From NCBI GenBank assembly GCA_035297385.1, contig DATGZD010000159.1:1-40935 (forward strand): a stretch of 40,935 nt of DNA, written 5' to 3'. Below the pieces are notes generated by a model. The model was not told the DNA's origin. It worked only from the letters and a program-made list of their open reading frames with translations, and made no database searches. Shown here one piece after another: positions 15,947 through 24,051 of the stretch (the stretch's first letter is position 1; each line of letters starts with the position of its first letter). The stretch is from UBA11855 sp035297385 (GTDB lineage: Archaea > Thermoproteota > Bathyarchaeia > Bathyarchaeales > Bathycorpusculaceae). A program made the position numbers and the translations under genes.

Positions 15947-16537
15947 ATGGTTGAAACAATAAAATATGAAGTAATCCGCAAAATAGACAAAGTTGAGCTC
16001 CGACACTACCCAAGAATCATAATAGCCAAAGTGGATAACAGCGTATCAGATAGTTTTGGTCTTCTTTTCCGTTTTATCTCTGGACAAAACAAGCAAAAAG
16101 AAAAAGTAAAAATGACCTCTCCAGTCGTCTCCCAAGATTCTTCTCAAGAGATTAAGATGACATCACCTGTTTTCTCAGAATTCTCAAACATTGGTTACAT
16201 GGCCTTTGTTATGCCCTCAGAATTCACCCTTGAAACCACACCAGAACCCTTGGACCACCGGATCAAAATAGAAGAACTGTCAGCTAGAGCATTAGCAGTG
16301 TTACGCTTCTCTGGAAGCTGGTCTGAAGATCATTTTGAGACTAAAACGAGAGAGCTCCTTGACGAGCTTTCAAAGACAGGAATAAAGACAAGAGGCACTG
16401 CGTTTGCAATGCTTTACAATCCGCCATTTATTCCAAGTTTTCTGCGAAGAAATGAGGTTGCAGTCGAAATACAAGAAAATGATCAAGCTTTCTTCAATTC
16501 CAATGAAACAAAAAGAGGAAAAGAAGGAGGTGAATGA
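15947..16537 (+). CDS. SOUL-family haem-binding protein
   Basis: 196 residues matching the SOUL/HEBP fold: KYEVIRKIDKVELRHYPRII at the start, the repeated MTSPV core (VKMTSPVVSQ, IKMTSPVFSEF), YMAFVMPSEFTLETTP, and the C-terminal AMLYNPPFIPSFLRRNEVAV with the usual P-x(2)-P-x(4)-R-R-N-E ending. SOUL proteins bind haem or other tetrapyrroles; no signal peptide is seen, so this one is cytoplasmic. Its stop codon (16535-16537) abuts the heliorhodopsin ATG at 16538, and the strong ribosome binding site AAGGAGGTGA of that gene lies within its last codons. The two are thus translationally coupled and probably act together. Confidence 0.9.
   Translation: MVETIKYEVIRKIDKVELRHYPRIIIAKVDNSVSDSFGLLFRFISGQNKQKEKVKMTSPVVSQDSSQEIKMTSPVFSEFSNIGYMAFVMPSEFTLETTPEPLDHRIKIEELSARALAVLRFSGSWSEDHFETKTRELLDELSKTGIKTRGTAFAMLYNPPFIPSFLRRNEVAVEIQENDQAFFNSNETKRGKEGGE
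16524..16533 (+). promoter_or_regulatory. Full-length ribosome binding site AAGGAGGTGA for heliorhodopsin
   Basis: AAGGAGGTGA is complementary to the 16S 3' end over ten bases and lies 4 bases before ATG 16538. It selects this ATG rather than the out-of-frame ATG at 16534, and it is the strongest such site in the window, implying efficient synthesis of the rhodopsin. Confidence 0.7.
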
Positions 16538-17368
16538 ATGAACTATAAAGAAAGGCAGGAAATAATCGCCAAATCTCCAATTTCCTTCAGCTATCTGAAG
16601 AAATTCAATATCGGCGCGGGAGCCCTGCAATTCATAAACGCCATCACAATCCTGGCACTCGCTATCTTGTTGACTTGGCCAAAAGGAACCGACATCTACA
16701 CCTTCTACCTATCATTTGCTCATGTAAGCCCGACAAGTCCAGTTATCTATGCCTATCCTAATCCCCAAGTGCTTTTCACAGTAAGCCATCTAGGTGCATT
16801 GTTGGCTGCGTTTCCATTAATCTCGGCATTTGCGCATTTCATTATAGCTTTTCCAAAGAACAAAGCCTACAATGAACATCTCAAGAAGGGAATGAACCCG
16901 TATCGATGGTACGAGTACGCGTTTTCAAGTTCGATAATGATCTGGATTATCGCAACGTTCGTTGGGATCTGGGATTTCTGGTCGCTTGCAATGATATTTG
17001 TATTAAATGCTATGATGATAATGTTCGGCTATCTCATGGAGCTGGTTAATCAGAAAACTGAGAAAACAAGCTGGTCAGCCTTTATCTTAGGCTGCATTTC
17101 AGGCGGTTTTCCATGGGTCGTGCTCTTCGCTTACTTCACAGGAGCAGTCATTAATAGTGAAAACAACGTACCAAGATTTGTCTACGCAATATTTGTTGTG
17201 TATTTGGTTCTTTTCATGAGCTTTGCAGTCAACCAAGTTCTGCAGTACAAGGGCGTGGGCAAATGGAGAGACTATCTCTACGGCGAGAGAATATACATTG
17301 TCCTTAGCTTCGTAGCAAAAACTTTTCTGGTGTGGCTCGTGTTCGCAGGATTGTTCAGACCATTCTAG
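16538..17368 (+). CDS. Heliorhodopsin
   Basis: 276 residues with seven membrane helices. The helix-3 motif RWYEYAFSSSIMIWIIA contains E126, corresponding to the Schiff-base counterion of heliorhodopsins. Helix 7 reads YIVLSFVAKTFLVWLVFAG with the retinal lysine K261. The cytoplasmic N-terminus and short C-terminus also fit the heliorhodopsin class, whose membrane orientation is inverted relative to type-1 rhodopsins. Members bind retinal, have long photocycles and are thought to be light sensors or enzyme modulators rather than strong pumps. The gene directly abuts a SOUL haem-binding gene upstream, and DNA-repair-type genes follow. No carotenoid or retinal synthesis gene is in the window. 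Confidence 0.93.
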   Translation: MNYKERQEIIAKSPISFSYLKKFNIGAGALQFINAITILALAILLTWPKGTDIYTFYLSFAHVSPTSPVIYAYPNPQVLFTVSHLGALLAAFPLISAFAHFIIAFPKNKAYNEHLKKGMNPYRWYEYAFSSSIMIWIIATFVGIWDFWSLAMIFVLNAMMIMFGYLMELVNQKTEKTSWSAFILGCISGGFPWVVLFAYFTGAVINSENNVPRFVYAIFVVYLVLFMSFAVNQVLQYKGVGKWRDYLYGERIYIVLSFVAKTFLVWLVFAGLFRPF

Positions 17369-17495
17369 CAGTCTCCACACTTTCTTTTCTAACATATTAA
17401 GGAAACATTCAAGTTTTGGAAAATCTCAATTAAACCATATTGCAGATGGTTGTCTTTTTTAGTTATTGAGTAATTGAATCATGTGAGAGAAAACT

Positions 17496-18308
17496 ATGGA
17501 AGGTCCACCGCTAAAGGCAATTGCTGAAAGCCTCTCGTCCGTCGCCGGCAACAAAATTATCTCTGCATATGGAAACGCAAAAATCGACATTACTAATCTC
17601 GAAGGAAAAACAATCAACAGAATCTTCTCGATAGGCAAGAATCTTCTCTTTCAGCTTCCAGAAGACACTGTCAGAGTACACTTCGGTATGTTCGGCAGCT
17701 ATACTATAGACAATCCAAGAGAAAATATAAAACCCAGCCTTTCACTTAAGACGCAAAACACAATCATCGAATTCTATAGATGCTCAATCAAACTTATCCC
17801 TAACCAAGAACTCAACACAATTTTCGACGAAGAAGTAGACATAACGTCTGAAAGATGGAACGTTCAAAAAGTATTGAAGCTCATATTGAATCAGCAAGAC
17901 GAGCTAATCTGTGATGTTTTACTCGATCAGACTGTTTTCGCGGGAGTAGGCAATATAATCAAGAACGAAGTCCTCTTCTTAGCAAGAGTGCACCCATTAA
18001 GCAGGACTGGGAATGTGCCGAAAGAAAAAATTGAAGAGATAATCAACCAAGCGCGCAGCTTCTCAATAACATTCTATGAAAGCCGCAAAAAGGGACAACG
18101 GCTCAATACCTACTTGAAGATCTACCAAAGATCAAAATGTCGCGGCTCAGGAGAAAAAGTCCTTCGAATAATAACGGGGGAAAAGAAAGCGATTAAGCTA
18201 TGTATGCCAAGAAGTACAATTCCAATACTAATCCTCCACTACTTCTGGAATAAAGCACTCTCCAGATACTTCAAAAAAGAATACACTGAATCCTCAAGTA
18301 TCTCTTGA
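17496..18308 (+). CDS. Fpg/Nei-family DNA glycosylase with altered N-terminus and incomplete zinc finger
   Basis: 270 residues. The N-terminal domain is followed by the helix-two-turn-helix typical of Fpg/Nei (about 139-168: ICDVLLDQTVFAGVGNIIKN, EVLFLARVHPLSR). The DNA-binding beta-hairpin near 209-240 holds only two of four zinc cysteines (C215 in KCRGSG, C236 in LCMPRS), so the zinc finger is probably zincless. The protein starts MEGPPLK rather than MPEGPE, so the catalytic N-terminal proline is displaced; an in-frame TGA at 17484 excludes an upstream start. The lysine in GKNLLFQL (K48) is kept. It should bind oxidised bases or abasic sites, but the lyase chemistry may differ from Fpg/Nei or be lost. 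It follows heliorhodopsin by 127 bases. Confidence 0.85.
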   Translation: MEGPPLKAIAESLSSVAGNKIISAYGNAKIDITNLEGKTINRIFSIGKNLLFQLPEDTVRVHFGMFGSYTIDNPRENIKPSLSLKTQNTIIEFYRCSIKLIPNQELNTIFDEEVDITSERWNVQKVLKLILNQQDELICDVLLDQTVFAGVGNIIKNEVLFLARVHPLSRTGNVPKEKIEEIINQARSFSITFYESRKKGQRLNTYLKIYQRSKCRGSGEKVLRIITGEKKAIKLCMPRSTIPILILHYFWNKALSRYFKKEYTESSSIS

Positions 18309-18339
18309 AAAGTTTAAAACATGAAACTATGTTGTTAGA

Positions 18340-19332
18340 GTGGCGTTATCGATGAGAGTTTTTACTCGACCAATCGTTGTTGTAAGTAAATGCATTGAGT
18401 TCCAGCCAGTAAGATGGGATGGCCGCATAATCTCAAGCGATTTCGTTGAGCAATTAAAGAATTATGTAGATTTCATACCAGTCTGCCCAGAAGTTGAAGT
18501 TGGACTAGGTGTACCAAGAGAACCATTACGACTCGTAAAGAAAGAAGAGAATCTACATCTTATACAACCTGCAACGGGACTAGACCTAACGCAGCAGATG
18601 GAATCATTCTCCAAACGATTTCTAGATTCATTAAATGACGTTGACGGTTTTATATTGAAGAGTAAATCACCCAGCAGTGCAATCAAAGATGCAAGAATTT
18701 ACCCAAGTGAGAAAAGAGTTGCTGCAATAGGTCATGGACCTGGAATTTTTGGTAGAGTCGTGCTAAACAATTTCTCAAACAAAGCTGTTGAAGATGAGAA
18801 GAGACTGCTTAATCAACGAATAAGAGAGCACTTCTTAACAAAACTGTACACGCTAGCAGACTTTAGGAACGTTAAGAAATCTGGCAAAGCAAACGCACTT
18901 GTTGATTTTCAGGGTCGAAACAAGCTCTTGCTAACAGCTTACAGTCAAATTCAGCTTCATATTATGGGTCGAATCGTAGCCGAGAGAAAGAAGAAAACTC
19001 TGTCTGAGACCTTGCTTGAATACGAAACACATCTGTCTGCAGCCTTCAAGAAACCTCCTCAGGTTGGAGCAAATTACAACGTGCTAACAAAAGCAGTCGG
19101 ATACTTTACGTCCAAATTAACTCACAAAGAGAAAGCCTTCTTTCTAGATTCAGCGGAAAAATACAAATCAGGACTACAGCCATTGTCTGCTCCATTAAGT
19201 ATCTTAAGATCTTGGATAATTAGGTTCGATGAAGATTACCTGAATCAACAGACATTCTTTGAACCCTTCCCCGAACCATTAAGAATTTTGAAAGGAGAAA
19301 ACCCTGAAGAGGAAAGAGACTATTGGAAATAG
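18340..19332 (+). CDS. DUF523-DUF1722 (YbgA-like) protein
   Basis: 330 residues. The N-terminal half is DUF523 (VVVSKCIEFQPVRWDGRII, FIPVCPEVEVGLGVPREPL). The C-terminal half is DUF1722/YbgA (HFLTKLYTLADFRNVKKSG, FQGRNKLLLTAYSQIQLHIM). Cys residues in SKC and PVCPE are typical of the first domain. In E. coli the YbgA gene sits beside the photolyase gene, and DUF523 proteins are tied to thiouracil desulfurase activity; the role here is unproven. GTG 18340 is preceded about 26 bases upstream by the TATA-like GTTTAAAAC, suggesting a leaderless start; ATG 18352 is the alternative. It ends 7 bases from the convergent flavoprotein gene. Confidence 0.88.
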   Translation: MALSMRVFTRPIVVVSKCIEFQPVRWDGRIISSDFVEQLKNYVDFIPVCPEVEVGLGVPREPLRLVKKEENLHLIQPATGLDLTQQMESFSKRFLDSLNDVDGFILKSKSPSSAIKDARIYPSEKRVAAIGHGPGIFGRVVLNNFSNKAVEDEKRLLNQRIREHFLTKLYTLADFRNVKKSGKANALVDFQGRNKLLLTAYSQIQLHIMGRIVAERKKKTLSETLLEYETHLSAAFKKPPQVGANYNVLTKAVGYFTSKLTHKEKAFFLDSAEKYKSGLQPLSAPLSILRSWIIRFDEDYLNQQTFFEPFPEPLRILKGENPEEERDYWK

Positions 19333-19339
19333 TTTTTCC

Positions 19340-19813
19340 TTAGGGAGATCTTAGTCCCTTTATGGAAGTCACATTTTCAAGCCTTAGTATTAGAATAGGC
19401 TGTTCAGTGTTAAAAGCTGACCAGCCCCTCTCCTTTTCAAATCCATGAGCATACAAAAAATTAGGTGATAGTTTAGACTCTCCAATTTCAGACATTCTCT
19501 CAATCGCTCTACGTCGTTCCTCTTCCTCCAAAACTGGCTTTAACGTTCCAATTAAGACTACAAAAGCATATTTACTGAAGTCAGAAGAGTATTTTTCGAT
19601 TTCAACACAAACCGGAAAGCCTTCTCTGAATAAGGACATTTTATTTCCATAATCAGTGAAATGAAAATAGAGATGCTTATTTATGAAAACATACTGAAAA
19701 GGCGCAATGTGAATACTGTCTTTTCCTCGGAAGGCAATTCTACAGAGAAACTGTTCAGTGATTAGATCATCGATTTCTTTTTGACTCATAGACGGCAATT
19801 TTACTGCAACCAA
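19340..19813 (-). CDS. Pyridoxamine 5'-phosphate oxidase-like FMN-binding protein
   Basis: 157 residues, a split-barrel flavoprotein of the general PNPOx-like family: SQKEIDDLITEQFLCRIAF, DSIHIAPFQYVFINKHLYFH, then a strand with KMSLFREGFPVCVEIE. Such proteins bind FMN, F420 or haem and include nitroimidazole reductase-like and haem-utilisation proteins; true PNP oxidase activity is unlikely from the short length. Start uncertain: TTG 19813 is the longest, and ATG 19789 would begin just before the first helix. It is cytoplasmic. It converges on the DUF523-DUF1722 gene. Confidence 0.82.
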   Translation of the reverse strand: MVAVKLPSMSQKEIDDLITEQFLCRIAFRGKDSIHIAPFQYVFINKHLYFHFTDYGNKMSLFREGFPVCVEIEKYSSDFSKYAFVVLIGTLKPVLEEEERRRAIERMSEIGESKLSPNFLYAHGFEKERGWSAFNTEQPILILRLENVTSIKGLRSP

Positions 19814-19944
19814 ATAATTGTGCCTCTTCTACAGAGATCTCTATTAAGATTCCACTAATAAGCTTGTGATGCCATGTATTAAGTCCTGTATTCTTAAGAT
19901 TATTTTATATACTAAGACCAAACAGTGAGAATGCAGGAGATATT

Positions 19945-20730
19945 ATGCCTAGCAATAATTCCTCCATATTGAGATATGCGAATATAGTCTTCTTTGTCTT
20001 AACTGTAATAGTTAACAGTTTAGCAGGCGGCACCACTATTTTGGGGGGTCAGCTTACTGCAACTGTCTCCGATGCAAATCCCACTCTCATAACGCCTGCA
20101 GGTTACGTGTTTTCTATCTGGGGAATAATATACATACTCCTCGGCATTTTTGTAGTCTATCAAGCTTTGCCCAGCCAAAAAGGCAAAGATTATCAAAACA
20201 GAATCGGCTTGCTCTTCATCATAAGCAGTATAGCAAACATAATCTGGCTCTTCCTTTGGCAATACAATTACCTCAGCATCTCCGTCGTACTCATGTTCAT
20301 ACTTTTGGCTACATTGATTCTAATCTACTTAAGATTAGGTATAGGTAAATCTAAAGCTCCATTACGTGAGAAACTAGCTGTTCATCTTCCATTCAGTGTT
20401 TATTTAGGTTGGATCACTGTAGCATCCATCGCCAATGTAGCTGTCACGTTGGTTTCGCTGAAGTTCAATGGCTTTGGAATCAGTCCTGAAGTATGGGCTA
20501 TATTAGTTGTGGCTGTAGCTTTAGTGATAACAACACTTATGCTTATCACAAGAAAAGATGTCGCTTACTCGTTAGTTATCATCTGGGCTTTGGTAGGTAT
20601 CGGCGTGAAACAAGTCGGAAACCCAACGATAGTGATGTTAACAGAAGTAAGCACCGCAATCGTCGCTATAGTATTAGTCGCTACGATTATTAGCACAAGA
20701 CTGCGACGACAAAACATTCATGGAGAGTAG
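19945..20730 (+). CDS. TspO/MBR-related tryptophan-rich membrane protein
   Basis: 261 residues with about seven or eight helices, longer than the five-helix TspO core (about 160). It shows the related motif PAGYVFSIWGIIYILLG (compare PPxWVFxxxWxxLY of TspO) and SSIANIIWLFLWQYNYLS. Proteins of this type are usually annotated as tryptophan-rich sensory protein. TspO proteins bind porphyrins and cholesterol-like ligands and answer to oxygen and light in some bacteria; whether this long form does is unknown. A TATA-like ATTTTATATACTAAG at about 19902-19916 precedes the ATG closely. The DUF6512-like gene follows after 9 bases, so the two are co-transcribed. Confidence 0.78.
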   Translation: MPSNNSSILRYANIVFFVLTVIVNSLAGGTTILGGQLTATVSDANPTLITPAGYVFSIWGIIYILLGIFVVYQALPSQKGKDYQNRIGLLFIISSIANIIWLFLWQYNYLSISVVLMFILLATLILIYLRLGIGKSKAPLREKLAVHLPFSVYLGWITVASIANVAVTLVSLKFNGFGISPEVWAILVVAVALVITTLMLITRKDVAYSLVIIWALVGIGVKQVGNPTIVMLTEVSTAIVAIVLVATIISTRLRRQNIHGE

Positions 20731-20739
20731 GACAACAAA

Positions 20740-21270
20740 TTGGTCAAAGATAAAAGAGTGTTAGCCTTAGAAATCATCGGAACACTCTTCATAATATTTC
20801 TTGGAACAGCCTTACATTTCACGTTTGATTTTTCAGGTAGAAACCCAATTGTCGGAGCATTCTCTGCAGTCAATGAATCAGTATGGGAACATCTAAAACT
20901 ACCTTTCTGGCCAGCATTACTCTGGCTAATAATGGAAATCTATCCTCTAAGAAAAAATGTCAGCAATTTCTTCTCCGCCAAAACAATAGGTACAATCATA
21001 ATGCTAGTGTTCATCCCAACAGTCTTCTATGCTTACACTACCTTCACTGAAGAGATTCTCATCGTCGACATCGCTACCTTCATGATAGCCGTAATAATTG
21101 GGCAAATCATAAGCTATGTTCTCTATAAAAAAGATAAGACATCAAGAAGAACAGAAACAATCGCAGTAATCATTATTGTCTTATTAGCATTAATCTTCAT
21201 AACATTCACATTCTATCCACCACACATTTCCATTTTCCAAGATTCAACTACTGGTCGTTATGGAATCTAG
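20740..21270 (+). CDS. DUF6512-like small integral membrane protein
   Basis: 176 residues and about five membrane helices. The conserved-looking block FSGRNPIVGAFSAVNESVWEH, followed by LKLPFWPAL, resembles the family often labelled DUF6512; function unknown. The start is TTG 20740, with GGAG inside the end of the preceding gene about 15 bases earlier, and the 9-base spacing indicates co-expression with the TspO-like protein. It has no soluble domain of note. It is the last gene before the surface-protein array. Confidence 0.72.
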   Translation: MVKDKRVLALEIIGTLFIIFLGTALHFTFDFSGRNPIVGAFSAVNESVWEHLKLPFWPALLWLIMEIYPLRKNVSNFFSAKTIGTIIMLVFIPTVFYAYTTFTEEILIVDIATFMIAVIIGQIISYVLYKKDKTSRRTETIAVIIIVLLALIFITFTFYPPHISIFQDSTTGRYGI

Positions 21271-21449
21271 AAGCTCACAAGGCTAGCATATATGGTTGCT
21301 ATTCTAGTTAGCTTCTAACTATCTTCATCTGTTGCTTGGACAATCTGGATGGTACAGAATTCTAGCCAGCTATTTTCATAATTCTGTTTTATTCCACCCT
21401 CCAAAAATTAAGCAACTAACAATCACCTGATTTTGGGAATAAGGGGAAT

Positions 21450-21466
21450 CTGATAAGTCTTAAATG
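21450..21466 (+). promoter_or_regulatory. Array promoter 1 (TGATAAG-TCTTAAA)
   Basis: This is a divergent version of the box found before each array gene. GATAAGTCTTAAA aligns with the TAGAYAA-plus-TATA element of the others and lies 36 bases before its leader hairpin, 6-10 bases closer than in the other copies. Confidence 0.45.
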
Positions 21467-21487
21467 TTCTCATCGAATATATCTTTT

Positions 21488-21509
21488 TTGAGGCTTTCTT
21501 GAGCTTCAA
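21488..21509 (+). promoter_or_regulatory. Leader hairpin 1
   Basis: Stem TTGAGGCT/AGCTTCAA (8 pairs, one G-T) with a 6-base loop. It ends 24 bases before the TTG start at 21534, with AGGAG between. It belongs to the series of eight equivalent hairpins. Confidence 0.6.
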
Positions 21510-21533
21510 ATAAAATAGAAAGGAGAAAAGAAA

Positions 21534-23861
21534 TTGATCAAAAACACAAGTAAACGCTTTGCAATTGCTATCCTTCTGATGTATATTCTCATTGCTTCTT
21601 TTGCGTCAAGCTTGATAAATGCTGTTGGCGCTGAAGAAACCACTACGACTGCTTTCTTAGCCTTTAGACCTAACCCTATCGGTGTCGGCCAAGAACTACT
21701 CGTGACAATGGGTGTTCAACCTTTCCCAATATCAAGAGACGAGTTATGGCAAGGCTTCACTGTGACAATCACTACTCCAAGTGGAGAAGTTGTAACCAAA
21801 GGTCCATACGGGTCCGACTATTCAGGACTAATGTACTTCACTTACGTACCAGAAGAAGTCGGCAACTACACTTTACAGTTCAGTTTTCCCGGACAAACTA
21901 CCAGTTTAGCCACGTTCAAAGCAAGCAGCAGCCCAAAAATGTCACTCTCCGTACAATCAGATCTAGTACTGCCCTGGCAAGAAACGCCACCACCGACAGA
22001 TTACTGGACTAGACCAGTAAACTCCATAAACCGACAATGGGCATCCATCATGGGTGACTGGCTAATGAGTGGCTACAATGCTACAGCAAACTACAATCCA
22101 TACACGTTGGCACCGAACACTGCTCATATCGTTTGGACACGTGAAGAAAGACAGGGTGGTATAGTTGGAGGAGACTTGGGTGACAATTCCTACCACAACA
22201 ACTGGCGTATGGTAAGCCCGCCCGTAATAATTAACGGGAAACTCTACTACAATAAATGGTCAAGCTGGTATGGTGGACCAAGCACTGTACCACCAGGGTA
22301 CGTCTGCGTAGATTTGCGCACAGGGAAAACATTATGGATGAAAGACAACGTTACCATAAGCCTCGGTCAAGAGGTATTTGTTAAAACCTACAACGTGATG
22401 GGAGTGTTCGCCTACTTATGGACTACTGGCTCAACGTACTATATGCATGATGCATTAACAGGAGACACAATTTTAACTTTCAAGAATGCTCAAACAGGAA
22501 CAAATACCTTTGATGAAAACGGAAACCTAATCGTCTACACACTAAACACACAAGGCAATGCAACTGCGGGTTGGCTGTCTTGTTGGAATTCAACAAAAGC
22601 TATTCTGAATGCGACGAACCCATCGAACTGGGCGCCGAACTCAGGAATGGTGATTGATTGGTCGCTGGGGTTAGAGTGGAACAGAACAATCCCCAGAGAA
22701 GCCATCCGACTTAGCATAAAGAACATTGCTAGCGACGTAATATTAGCTAAGGCTAGAGGGGCTACTTACAATGCATTCGTTGGCTACAGCCAAAAAACAG
22801 GAGACCGACTCTGGCCATTGTTGAACGTAACAGTTCCACAAGCTGACGCTGCGACTGCTGGAAACGGGATCTTTGTACAATTCGATGCGGTTAGTATGAG
22901 ATGGCTTGGCTATGACCTCAAGACTGGAAAGCAACTCTGGACAAGCGATTCACATGTTTATCCTTGGGGTGGGTATACAGATAACAGCCCACAAATCATA
23001 AATGGCTACCTATACACAACAGGCTACGACGGGTACATGCATGCTTTTGACATTAAGACAGGAAAACTAGTATGGAAGTATTTTAGCGGAAACTCGGGTT
23101 ATGAAACACCCTACGGAGAATGGCCCATCTTTGGAGCACCACTTATGGCTGACGGAAAAATCTTTGGAGTTACCGGTGAGCACAGTCCTACCGAACCCTA
23201 CTATAGGGGTGAAGCATTGCACGTGATAAACGCATCTACAGGCGAAGGCATCTGGAATATCACCGGCTGGTGGCTTGGAGGAGCTGTTGCAGACGGCTAC
23301 TACTTAGCTATCAGCTCTTATGATGGACGTCTATATGGTTTTGGAAAAGGTCAAACAGCCACAACGGTTACAGCCTCGCCATCAGTAAGCACACACGGCG
23401 ATAAGGTACTAATACAGGGCAGTGTCACAGATCAATCTCCAGGAGCAAAAGATACACCGGCTATAGCTGACAAAGACATGACTAAATGGATGGAATACAT
23501 CTATGAACAGCAACAGAAACCCGCAAATGCTTCAGGGGTTGAAATAATCTTAGAAACACTTGATCCAAACAACAACTTCTACGAGATAGGAAAGACAATA
23601 AGCGACAATGCAGGCAACTATAAGCTGCTGTGGCAACCAAAAGTACCCGGCGAATACAAGATCATCGCTACATTTAGAGGTTCAGAATCTTACTTTAGCT
23701 CAACCACAGAAACATTCGTAGCTGTTGAAGCAGCACCAGAAAGTTCAAGCACACAACAACAAATTGTAGTGCCAGACTACACAATGACGATTATGGGTGC
23801 AGCAACTGCAATCATTATCGCAGTTGCCATAGTTGGAATAGTGCTTTACAGAAAGAAGTAG
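21534..23861 (+). CDS. PQQ-like propeller surface protein, array copy 1 (most divergent)
   Basis: 775 residues, TTG start chosen because AAAGGAGAA lies 7 bases upstream. Order: signal peptide (1-33); Ig-like domain (about 38-140, FLAFRPNPIGVGQELLV); linker PPTDYWTRPV (153-162); PQQ-like propeller with TGK-L-W repeats (DLRTGKTLWM, DLKTGKQLWT, DIKTGKLVWKY); Ig-like stalk (about 610-735); anchor VPDYTMTIMGAAT plus a membrane helix and RKK. It lacks the Pro-Cys stalk block and the LxC motif of the propeller, both present in all other complete copies. No catalytic residues are recognised; PQQ-like propellers of this kind often bind partners rather than the cofactor. It should be a cell-surface protein and the oldest or fastest-changed copy of the array. 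Confidence 0.88.
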   Translation: MIKNTSKRFAIAILLMYILIASFASSLINAVGAEETTTTAFLAFRPNPIGVGQELLVTMGVQPFPISRDELWQGFTVTITTPSGEVVTKGPYGSDYSGLMYFTYVPEEVGNYTLQFSFPGQTTSLATFKASSSPKMSLSVQSDLVLPWQETPPPTDYWTRPVNSINRQWASIMGDWLMSGYNATANYNPYTLAPNTAHIVWTREERQGGIVGGDLGDNSYHNNWRMVSPPVIINGKLYYNKWSSWYGGPSTVPPGYVCVDLRTGKTLWMKDNVTISLGQEVFVKTYNVMGVFAYLWTTGSTYYMHDALTGDTILTFKNAQTGTNTFDENGNLIVYTLNTQGNATAGWLSCWNSTKAILNATNPSNWAPNSGMVIDWSLGLEWNRTIPREAIRLSIKNIASDVILAKARGATYNAFVGYSQKTGDRLWPLLNVTVPQADAATAGNGIFVQFDAVSMRWLGYDLKTGKQLWTSDSHVYPWGGYTDNSPQIINGYLYTTGYDGYMHAFDIKTGKLVWKYFSGNSGYETPYGEWPIFGAPLMADGKIFGVTGEHSPTEPYYRGEALHVINASTGEGIWNITGWWLGGAVADGYYLAISSYDGRLYGFGKGQTATTVTASPSVSTHGDKVLIQGSVTDQSPGAKDTPAIADKDMTKWMEYIYEQQQKPANASGVEIILETLDPNNNFYEIGKTISDNAGNYKLLWQPKVPGEYKIIATFRGSESYFSSTTETFVAVEAAPESSSTQQQIVVPDYTMTIMGAATAIIIAVAIVGIVLYRKK

Positions 23862-23884
23862 ATTGAGAACAAATCAAACTCAAC

Positions 23885-23902
23885 TTCCTTTTTCTTTTGT
23901 TC
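23885..23902 (+). terminator. Pyrimidine-rich terminator after array copy 1
   Basis: CTTCCTTTTTCTTTTGTTC-like tract beginning 23 bases after the stop. The same AACTTCC-T-rich tract follows each complete array copy, as expected for archaeal T-rich termination. Confidence 0.5.
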
Positions 23903-23956
23903 AAAATAAACGTCTCACTAAAATCTTCTATTTTTCGATTCATATTGCTGGATCGA

Positions 23957-23976
23957 ATTTAGATAAGACTAATTAG
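23957..23976 (+). promoter_or_regulatory. Array promoter 2 (TTTAGATAAGACTAATTA)
   Basis: This matches the shared TTTAGAYAA box, but its TATA part (ACTAATTAG) is weak compared with copies 4 and 5. It lies about 45 bases before the leader hairpin. Confidence 0.45.
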
Positions 23977-24003
23977 CATCTTCAGCAGATACCTGAAGTT
24001 TTG

Positions 24004-24024
24004 CGAAGCTTTGAAAACGCTTTG
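24004..24024 (+). promoter_or_regulatory. Leader hairpin 2
   Basis: Stem CGAAGC/GCTTTG (6 pairs, one G-T) with a 9-base loop, the loosest of the series. It ends 27 bases before the TTG start at 24052. Confidence 0.45.
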
Positions 24025-24051
24025 TGATATACTGAAAAGGAGAAAAGAAAA

